DNA of 55,301 nucleotides from Deltaproteobacteria bacterium. Its GTDB lineage: Bacteria; Myxococcota_A; UBA796; SXON01. The position numbers were made by a program, and so were the translations under genes. The notes under the pieces are model-generated. The model was not told where the DNA came from. It saw nothing but the letters and a program-made list of their open reading frames with translations, and searched no databases. The stretch's first letter is position 1. Each line of letters opens with the position of its first letter. Below are positions 27,429-33,897 of the stretch, piece by piece. The stretch lies in the NCBI GenBank assembly GCA_947490345.1, contig CANLGL010000030.1:1-55301 (forward strand), read 5' to 3'.

Positions 27429-29432
27429 ATGCCGAACCTGCACCGCGAAGACGGCCCGATCGAAGGCGCCCGCACCCTCCGTCGTGCCGATGGCAGCGCG
27501 CTGGAAGTGGTGGTGACGCTGGAGGCGGAGCACGACGCCGAGGGCGCACTGGCGCGCTGGATCGGCACCTGGGTTCCGCAACTGGCGCATTCGGTAGCCG
27601 GCGACCTCGATGAACGCCTGCGCCTGGCTGGCGCGGTTTTCGAGCACGCGCTCGAGGGCATCATGGTGACCGACACCTCGGGCAAGATCGTCATGGTCAA
27701 CCCCGCCTTCGAGGAGATCACCGGCTACTCCGCGGAGGAGTCGGTCGGAAAGCCCCCACGGATCCTCGGCACCAGCGGCGCTGACCGGGCCGTCGGCGAG
27801 CGCATCGTGCGCGAGCTCGAAGCCGCAGGCCGCTGGAGCGGCGAGATCTGGAACCGACGCCGCAACGGCGAGATCTACCCGCAGTGGCTCAACATCGGCG
27901 CCGCGCGCGATGCCGCCGGCGCGGTCACCCACCATGTCGCGCTTTTCTCGGACGTCACCGAACTGCGCGCCTCGGAGATGCGGCTGGAGCAGCTCGCGCA
28001 GTACGACACCCTCACGGGCCTCCCCAACCGGGCGCTGCTTTTCACCCGCCTTGAGCAGGCGCTGGCCTACGCCCGCCACTCCAAGACCCTCGGCGCCGTG
28101 CTCTTCATGGACCTCGATCGGTTCAAGACCATCAACGACAGCCTCGGCCACCCCATCGGCGACGAGCTGCTCGTGGCCATCGCCCGGCGTCTGCAGACCC
28201 ACGTCCGCGCCGGTGACACCTTCGCGCGCCTGGGCGGTGACGAGTTCATCCTCGTCGTCGAGGGCCTGACCGCCGCGGGAGACGCCGCCACGCTGGCCAT
28301 GGAGGTCGCCGATACGCTCTCGGAACCGTTCACGCTGGCCGGCGGCTCAACGCTGTACGCCTCTGCCAGCATCGGCATCAGCGTCTTCCCAGAGCACGGG
28401 AACGATGCGGCGGGGCTGGTCCGCAACGCCGACGCAGCGATGTACCAAGCCAAGGAAGAGGGCCGCGCCACCTTCCGGTACTACACCCCCGCGCTGACCG
28501 CGGCGGTGAACCTGCGCCTGGAGATGGAGACGCGCCTGCGCGGGGCGCTCGATCGGTCGGAGTTCCTGCTCCACTACCAGGCCAAGTACGACGCCGCGGG
28601 GAAGGTCACCGGCGTCGAGGCCCTGGTCCGTTGGCAACCTCACGACCGCGCAATGATCCCGCCCAACCATTTCATTCCCTTGGCGGAGGACACCGGCCTG
28701 ATCGTGCCGATCGGGGACTGGGTGCTCATGGCGGCGTGCAAACAGGCGCGGCAGTGGCTCGACGCCGGGTTTCCGACGCCCATCGCCGTGAACCTCTCCA
28801 ACGTCCAGTTCCGCTCGAAAAACCTCGTTCGTCGTGTCCGAGAAATCCTCGCCGAAAGCGGGTTGCCTCCCCGTCTTCTGGAGCTGGAGATCACCGAGAG
28901 CGCGATCATGGAGCCCGTGCACGAAGCGGTGGCACATCTGGAGGCGCTGCGGGAGCTCGGGGTGCGACTCGCCCTCGACGACTTCGGCACCGGCTTCTCC
29001 TCGCTGGCCTCGCTCAAGAAGCTGCCCTTGCACGTCCTGAAGATTGACCAGAGCTTCGTCCGCGGACTGCCCGATGACAAGAGCGACACCCAGATCGTTC
29101 GGACCATCATCACCATGGCCGAGAACCTGGGGCTCACCTCCGTCGCCGAAGGCGTCGAGACCGCGGCCCAACTGTCGCTGCTCCGAGAGCTCGGGTGCCG
29201 GTCGTTCCAGGGATACCTGCTGGCCCGGCCGGAAACTGCCGCGGCGTTCGCGACGAGACTGGGCCTTCCGGCCGCCGCCTACGGCTGCACGCCGCCCGTC
29301 GTCAGCGAATCCGCAAGCGAACTGCCCAGCGACACCGTGCTGGACTCGATCGTAGCCGATAGTGACAGCACCAAAGCGGCCACCGCGATCGAGATCGCGG
29401 AGATCGTGAGCAGGTACTCGACGGTAGACTGA
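27429..29432 (+). CDS. PAS-GGDEF-EAL cyclic-di-GMP signalling protein
   Basis: The protein is 667 residues long from this ATG. A PAS domain lies at about 65-190 (GIMVTDTSGKIVMVNPAFEEITGYSAEE). A diguanylate cyclase domain follows, with the intact RLGGDEF at about 267-273 and an RAGD inhibitory site five residues before GGDEF. An EAL phosphodiesterase domain comes next, with intact EALVRW (about 397) and LDDFGTGFSSL. Both domains look catalytically competent, so it may make and break c-di-GMP. The coding frame continues upstream to about 27315 with a PAS-like APVFVLEPDGRCNYANPAAL, so a second PAS may start at a CTG at 27309. The C-terminal 51 residues are antisense to the kinase gene. Confidence 0.85.
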   Translation: MPNLHREDGPIEGARTLRRADGSALEVVVTLEAEHDAEGALARWIGTWVPQLAHSVAGDLDERLRLAGAVFEHALEGIMVTDTSGKIVMVNPAFEEITGYSAEESVGKPPRILGTSGADRAVGERIVRELEAAGRWSGEIWNRRRNGEIYPQWLNIGAARDAAGAVTHHVALFSDVTELRASEMRLEQLAQYDTLTGLPNRALLFTRLEQALAYARHSKTLGAVLFMDLDRFKTINDSLGHPIGDELLVAIARRLQTHVRAGDTFARLGGDEFILVVEGLTAAGDAATLAMEVADTLSEPFTLAGGSTLYASASIGISVFPEHGNDAAGLVRNADAAMYQAKEEGRATFRYYTPALTAAVNLRLEMETRLRGALDRSEFLLHYQAKYDAAGKVTGVEALVRWQPHDRAMIPPNHFIPLAEDTGLIVPIGDWVLMAACKQARQWLDAGFPTPIAVNLSNVQFRSKNLVRRVREILAESGLPPRLLELEITESAIMEPVHEAVAHLEALRELGVRLALDDFGTGFSSLASLKKLPLHVLKIDQSFVRGLPDDKSDTQIVRTIITMAENLGLTSVAEGVETAAQLSLLRELGCRSFQGYLLARPETAAAFATRLGLPAAAYGCTPPVVSESASELPSDTVLDSIVADSDSTKAATAIEIAEIVSRYSTVD

Positions 29433-30325
29433 CCGCGGCGCATCGAGCCTGACGGTATCACACCCCGAAGGCCAGGAGGAGGCGCCGGCGCGATCGGCAG
29501 CGCCTGGACGAGGTCCAAGAAGGAGGCGACCTTCGGCAGCTCGCGGACGCGGTCGCTGAGCGCCTGCACCGTGGCGGGCCGATCGTCAGGGGAGCGCGCC
29601 ATGCAGGCTTCGATGAGCGAGACGTAGCGGTCGGCGAGGCCGGGCGCGAACTGACGCGGGTCGGCGGGCGGGACCACCCCGAAGCCATCCGGCGGGCGCC
29701 CGGTGACCATGCAGTAGAGAATACAGCCGAGCGAGTAGACGTCCGAGCGGGCGTCGGCCAGGCGGGCGTCAGCGGCCTGCTCGGGCGCCATGTAGCCGGG
29801 GGTGCCCATCATGCCGCCGCTCAACGTGAGCCGGGGGTCGAAGGCTCCCCGATCCAGGATCCTGACGATGCCGAAGTCGGTGACCTTCGCGACGCGGAGC
29901 CCGTCGAGCCCGCCCACCAGGACGTTGGAGGGCTTCAGATCGCGGTGCACCACCCCCGCCGCATGGGCGGCGCCGACGCCCGCGCAGATCTGCCCGAAAA
30001 GCCGATCGATCATCGGCGCGTCCGGGGGGTCGCGCGCCAGGACGCGAGAGAGCGGCAGCCCCTCGACATACTCCATGACCAGGCCCAAGAGCCCGTCGAC
30101 CTCCACCACTTCGTACACCGCCACCACGTTGGGATGCCGGATGGCGCCCTGGACCTCGGCCTCCCGCAAAAAGCGCTCCCGCGGCTGCGGTCCCCCGGTA
30201 TCGAGTAGCTTCAGCGCCCACCGGACCCCTTCGGCGTCGGTCACCCGCCACACCGCCCCCATCGAGCCGTGGCCCAGGAAACTCTCGATGGTGAAGCGGC
30301 CGACTTGGGCGCCGGGACTGAGCAT
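29279..30325 (-). CDS. Hanks-type Ser/Thr protein kinase with C-terminal class III signal-peptide-like segment
   Basis: Residues 10-270 are a complete kinase domain: GHGSMG (18-23), Lys39 in ALKLL, HRDLKPSN (127-134), DFG (150-152) and the APE (180-182). The C-terminus has a Pro-rich linker and then MRRGQSTVEYLLTISAIS (295-312), with an uncharged stretch to about 323. GQSTVEY with Glu at +5 after Gly is the class III or Flp-pilin type processing motif. It may anchor the kinase in the membrane, or it may be a separate 54-residue gene starting at the internal Met 295 (29443). GGAGG lies 4 nt before the chosen start. The last 154 bp overlap the convergent EAL gene. The FHA/PP2C operon is close by. 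Confidence 0.82.
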   Translation of the reverse strand: MLSPGAQVGRFTIESFLGHGSMGAVWRVTDAEGVRWALKLLDTGGPQPRERFLREAEVQGAIRHPNVVAVYEVVEVDGLLGLVMEYVEGLPLSRVLARDPPDAPMIDRLFGQICAGVGAAHAAGVVHRDLKPSNVLVGGLDGLRVAKVTDFGIVRILDRGAFDPRLTLSGGMMGTPGYMAPEQAADARLADARSDVYSLGCILYCMVTGRPPDGFGVVPPADPRQFAPGLADRYVSLIEACMARSPDDRPATVQALSDRVRELPKVASFLDLVQALPIAPAPPPGLRGVIPSGSMRRGQSTVEYLLTISAISIAVAALVLSLSATIESSTVSLGSSLADSLTTGGVQP

Positions 30326-30363
30326 CCGTCCTCCGGCTTCCGCGTAACTGTTAGGAAGGACCG

Positions 30364-30777
30364 ATGTTGAGCGACCGGGCGTGGATGGCCCTGCGGGTGG
30401 TTCTGTGGATCGCCATCGGGTCCTACATCGTGATGGTGATGCGGAACCCCGAAATCGGGGACGAGGTGGGCCGCACCTCGATCGAGATGCTGGGCATCGT
30501 CCCCGTGGAAGAAGCGCCCTGGGCGCCGCTGGGCCGCCCCGCTGGCCTATCGCTTCCGCAGGGGGCGGCCGGGGTCTCGGCCGACGCACTCCTGCTCACC
30601 CACAGCCTCGACCCCACCTGCCCCATGTCGGGCGTGGAGTTGCGCCTTCAGCTCGGCGCCACCGGCCTTTCAGAAGCCCACACCCGCGGAGCGGTGCCCC
30701 CTTGCGCGGCCATGGCGGTCTGGTCGGTCGCCTGGCCCCTATTGCCCGACGCGACCGAGCTGCAGACGCAACTGTAG
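30364..30777 (+). CDS. Small membrane-anchored hypothetical protein
   Basis: The 137-residue product has one N-terminal hydrophobic segment (MALRVVLWIAIGSYIVMVM) that can act as an uncleaved anchor, and a soluble part with two Cys (CPMSGVELRL and PPCAAMAVW). It is divergent from the kinase gene, with a 38-bp spacer, and its stop is 3 bp from the stop of the propeller lipoprotein. I do not recognise the family. A link to the kinase is only suggested by position. Confidence 0.6.
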   Translation: MLSDRAWMALRVVLWIAIGSYIVMVMRNPEIGDEVGRTSIEMLGIVPVEEAPWAPLGRPAGLSLPQGAAGVSADALLLTHSLDPTCPMSGVELRLQLGATGLSEAHTRGAVPPCAAMAVWSVAWPLLPDATELQTQL

Positions 30778-30780
30778 CGG

Positions 30781-32325
30781 TCACCAAGGCGCCGGGGAGC
30801 CGTTCCAGGTCCGCACCGTATCGCCGCTGGCGAAGCCGATGCGAACCTCGCGGACGCCGTAACTATTGTATGGCTGAGGCTGGTAAAGCGTCGTCGTATC
30901 CCACCCCCCCACGCCGTTGCCCCACACCACCCCGTGCCCGTAGTAGACCGAGCTGGCCGTCACCATGCGGGTGTTCGTGGAGCCGTCGGGCGAGATCCTC
31001 CACAACATGCTGTTGGAGTAGTTGGGCACGTAGAGGTTGCCACACTCGTCCAGCTCCAGCCCGTCCATCCAACCGCCCATCCCGGTCGCGAACGCCCGCG
31101 GGGTCGAGGCCGCGTTGAGGTCGGCGTCCAGGTCCATCTCGTAGACCGTCCCTGAGCCGATGGTGGCGATGTACATCACCGTGCTGTCGAGGTTGAAGTT
31201 GATGGCGTGCGCCGTCTCTCCCGCGATGCTGGACAGGACCACCTGGGACGCGCCCGTATCGGGATTGACTCGCGTCACCGTGCCATAGGTGACGTAGACG
31301 TTGCCGTCGGGCCCGGTCGCGACGCCGTAGATGAACCCAAGGCCGCTGGCGATGATGGAGGTGGTGCCCCCCGGTCCCAACCGCATCAGCGCGCCAACGT
31401 TGTTGTCGGCGTAGGCCCAATCCCCGTCGGGGAGTCGGTCCATCTGCTCGACATTGTAGATGCCGGGCGCAAATACCCGGCGTGCGCCGGTGTACTCGCT
31501 CTTGATGAACGAGGATCCGTCCCACCCGATGAGGGTGCCGTCGATCCCGTCAAAACCGATGCCGTGGTAAGCGCGGGCATCGGCGAGGGTGTTGTCTTCC
31601 AGCGCCTCGGCGGGGGGGTTGGCGCAGGTGTACTGCGCGGTGACGGTTGCGACGGCAAGGACTGGGTCGTGGAGGCCGTCGGTGACCGCCACGGTGACCT
31701 CGAAGACATCCTGATCGTTGACCCACTTCTTCTCGATGACCGTGACCCCGTCGAACCACGCGACGGGCGTGCCGTTCTTGGTCCAGGTGATGGTGGTCGT
31801 GATCGGGTCGCCATCGGGGTCGACCGAGGCGGGGTCGATCGTCAAGACGATCTCGTCGCCTTCGATGGGCTCTTCGGGCGAGAGAGAGAGCCCCGGTGCC
31901 GAGGGCGCCCCGTTGCCGACGGTGACGGTCGATTCAGCGGGAATTCCATCGTCTTTCCCGTCCGTTGGGGTCACCTCTACGACCCAGGTGTCACCCAGCA
32001 CGGAGCGATCACCAGAAACGGAGGCGTCGACCAACTCAGGGACCGCGACGCCGTTTTGGGCCCACGCATACCGGTAGGCCACGGCGTCGCCGTCGGCGTC
32101 GGTGGAGGGGGTCGCGACGACCACGGCAAAAGCGACGGCGGGAGCGGGCACCGCGGGCGTGAAGCTGAGTCCGGGGGTGGTCGGGGGCGTGTTGGCGGGG
32201 CCGGTGTCCCCGGTCTCGCCGGTGTCCGCGGTGTCGCTGGTGTCGACCAGCTCGCCGCTGTCGGCGGCGGCGGTGTCGCCAGTGTCTGGCGTCGGGCAGC
32301 CGACAAGCAGCAGGGAAATCAGCAT
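30781..32325 (-). CDS. Lipoprotein with Ig/PKD-like domains and NHL-type propeller
   Basis: The 514-residue protein has a lipoprotein signal (MLISLLLVGC), an Asp/Thr/Gly linker, and two Ig/PKD-like units (GLSFTPAVPAPAVAF and GLSLSPEEPIEGDEIV, each followed by WxxNG). A propeller-like region of about 270 residues follows, with blades such as GVATGPDGNVYVTYG and GLELDECGNLYVPNY. This is the SMP-30/NHL type of fold. I chose ATG 32325 because GAGGAG lies 8 nt upstream. The gene is the last of a four-gene string on this strand: FHA-like, PP2C, M23 lipoprotein and this gene. Confidence 0.72.
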   Translation of the reverse strand: MLISLLLVGCPTPDTGDTAAADSGELVDTSDTADTGETGDTGPANTPPTTPGLSFTPAVPAPAVAFAVVVATPSTDADGDAVAYRYAWAQNGVAVPELVDASVSGDRSVLGDTWVVEVTPTDGKDDGIPAESTVTVGNGAPSAPGLSLSPEEPIEGDEIVLTIDPASVDPDGDPITTTITWTKNGTPVAWFDGVTVIEKKWVNDQDVFEVTVAVTDGLHDPVLAVATVTAQYTCANPPAEALEDNTLADARAYHGIGFDGIDGTLIGWDGSSFIKSEYTGARRVFAPGIYNVEQMDRLPDGDWAYADNNVGALMRLGPGGTTSIIASGLGFIYGVATGPDGNVYVTYGTVTRVNPDTGASQVVLSSIAGETAHAINFNLDSTVMYIATIGSGTVYEMDLDADLNAASTPRAFATGMGGWMDGLELDECGNLYVPNYSNSMLWRISPDGSTNTRMVTASSVYYGHGVVWGNGVGGWDTTTLYQPQPYNSYGVREVRIGFASGDTVRTWNGSPAPW

Positions 32326-32330
32326 GGGTC

Positions 32331-33062
32331 TCACTCCTCACATCGATCGACAGGAAGCTGGGAGCTCGCCCGCTGCTCAACCCACCATGTCTCCGCCTGG
32401 CTGTACTCGCCCGCGTACGGGTCGATCGCGACGCCCTCCTCATCTTCAAGCTGGAAATGAAGGTGCGGCTGCGAGGAATAGCCGCTGGAACCCACCTTGC
32501 CGAGCGGGTCGCCACAGGCGACGTCGTCACCCACGGCCACGGCGACGCTGCCGTTCTGCATGTGCCAGTACTTCGTCTGCCAGCCACCCTCGTGCGCGAC
32601 AATCACGTAGTTGGGGTCGCCCGGGTTCCCGTCGCAGTCGACCCCGTCGGACGCCTTGTGGCAGCGGTCGTAGTTGCCGTCCGCGAGGTCGATCACCGTC
32701 CCGCCGGCCGCGGCAAGGATGGTAGCGCTGCCGGCGTCCATGGTGTCGAACGCCCCCTCCAGGATGTAGTCACTGCCCCGATGTTCGTCGTAGCAGGCCG
32801 GAAAGGGCCGCCCGTCGTACGCCGTGCACAAGAGGGCCTCCGCCATCGGCCCGTCCGAATGGTCAACCGGGTCGTGGTCCACGCCAACCACCAGCTCGAA
32901 CAGGTGGGTTTCGAGGAGGGGCAAGCGGAACTGGAGCGAGCCGCGGGCGTCCCCGTCCGCGACCTCGGCGGCCGTGTCGACGTCTGCAGACCCGCACGCC
33001 GCGAGCAGCCCGAGGACGAGAATCCCCGCGCCGCGGTCAGACCGGAATGATGGTGTCGTCAT
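32331..33062 (-). CDS. M23-family (LytM-type) metallopeptidase lipoprotein
   Basis: The 243-residue product starts at ATG 33062 with a lipoprotein signal (ILVLGLLAAC, Cys 23). The M23 domain has the HRGSD zinc pair (His94, Asp98), the TKYWHMQNGSVAVAVGDDV strand set and the QPHLHFQL HxH (200-202). These residues are all conserved in active LytM peptidases, which cut glycyl or peptide bonds in the cell wall. Its start overlaps the end of the PP2C gene by 26 bp. It is separated from the downstream lipoprotein start by 5 bp. Confidence 0.82.
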   Translation of the reverse strand: MTTPSFRSDRGAGILVLGLLAACGSADVDTAAEVADGDARGSLQFRLPLLETHLFELVVGVDHDPVDHSDGPMAEALLCTAYDGRPFPACYDEHRGSDYILEGAFDTMDAGSATILAAAGGTVIDLADGNYDRCHKASDGVDCDGNPGDPNYVIVAHEGGWQTKYWHMQNGSVAVAVGDDVACGDPLGKVGSSGYSSQPHLHFQLEDEEGVAIDPYAGEYSQAETWWVEQRASSQLPVDRCEE

Positions 33063-33897
33063 CGCCCACATCTTCGACCGGCGCCGCCTCGACCCGCAAC
33101 ACGATCGCCGTGATGTTGTCGTCCGACTGGTGGGCGATGGCGCGCTCGCCGAGCGACACCGCACACGCCTGGGGCGCGGGGACGTTGGTCACCGTGTCGG
33201 CCAACAGCGCATCGTCGACCCGCCCGTGGAGTCCATCGGAGCTGAGCACGAGCCGGTCACCGGGGCGCAGGGTGAGCGCACCGGTGTCGATCCCTCGGTC
33301 GATGCGCAGCGAAGCGTCGTCGCCCAGGCCGCGGCTGCCGAAGATGAAGTTCTGGGCGAGGTAGCGGGGATGGGTGGGAATCGACCGCTGGTCGCGCATC
33401 GCGAACTCCTCCCGGGTCTGGTCGCGACTGATGCGCGTAAGGCGGCCATCGCGCCAGTGGTAGAGCCGGCTGTCGCCGACGTGCACCCAGTAGGCCCGAT
33501 CGCCGACGATCCACACCACGGTCAGGGTGGTGCCCATCTTGACCTCACCCCCGTTGGCGACCCGCTCCCGCACCCGCTGATGGGTCTCCTTCACGAAGTG
33601 GTAGAGCTCCAGCTCCGGGTCAGTGGGCACCGGCCGCTGGTACAGCCGGCTGAGCGCCTGCACCGCCGCCGCCGAGGCCACCTCGCCATCTTCGTGTCCG
33701 CCCATGCCATCGGCGACGGCGAGGAGCACTTCGTCCCGTTCGGGCGCGTCGAGAATGGTCTCGGTGTCGTCGGTGCGCCAACGCACCGCGCCGTCGCGAC
33801 AAACGAGGTAGTTGTCCTGGTTGGTGGCGCGGCCGCCCCGCTGGGGACCCACGCCCAGCGCGCAGAGCACGCCCACCGAAAAACGCCCGCCGGCCAT
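33037..33897 (-). CDS. PP2C-family Ser/Thr protein phosphatase
   Basis: The 286-residue protein has the PP2C metal-binding motifs: TNQDN (25-29), VADGMGGHEDGEVAS (62-76), GTTLTVVWI, VGDSRLY, LVLSSDGLHGRV and SDDNITAIVLR. Acidic residues for two Mg/Mn ions are all present. PP2C phosphatases reverse Hanks-type kinases, and a kinase gene lies 2.7 kb away on the same strand. The ATG directly follows the stop of the FHA-like gene (TAGATG), so the two are tightly coupled. No membrane helix is seen. Confidence 0.85.
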   Translation of the reverse strand: MAGGRFSVGVLCALGVGPQRGGRATNQDNYLVCRDGAVRWRTDDTETILDAPERDEVLLAVADGMGGHEDGEVASAAAVQALSRLYQRPVPTDPELELYHFVKETHQRVRERVANGGEVKMGTTLTVVWIVGDRAYWVHVGDSRLYHWRDGRLTRISRDQTREEFAMRDQRSIPTHPRYLAQNFIFGSRGLGDDASLRIDRGIDTGALTLRPGDRLVLSSDGLHGRVDDALLADTVTNVPAPQACAVSLGERAIAHQSDDNITAIVLRVEAAPVEDVGDDDTIIPV

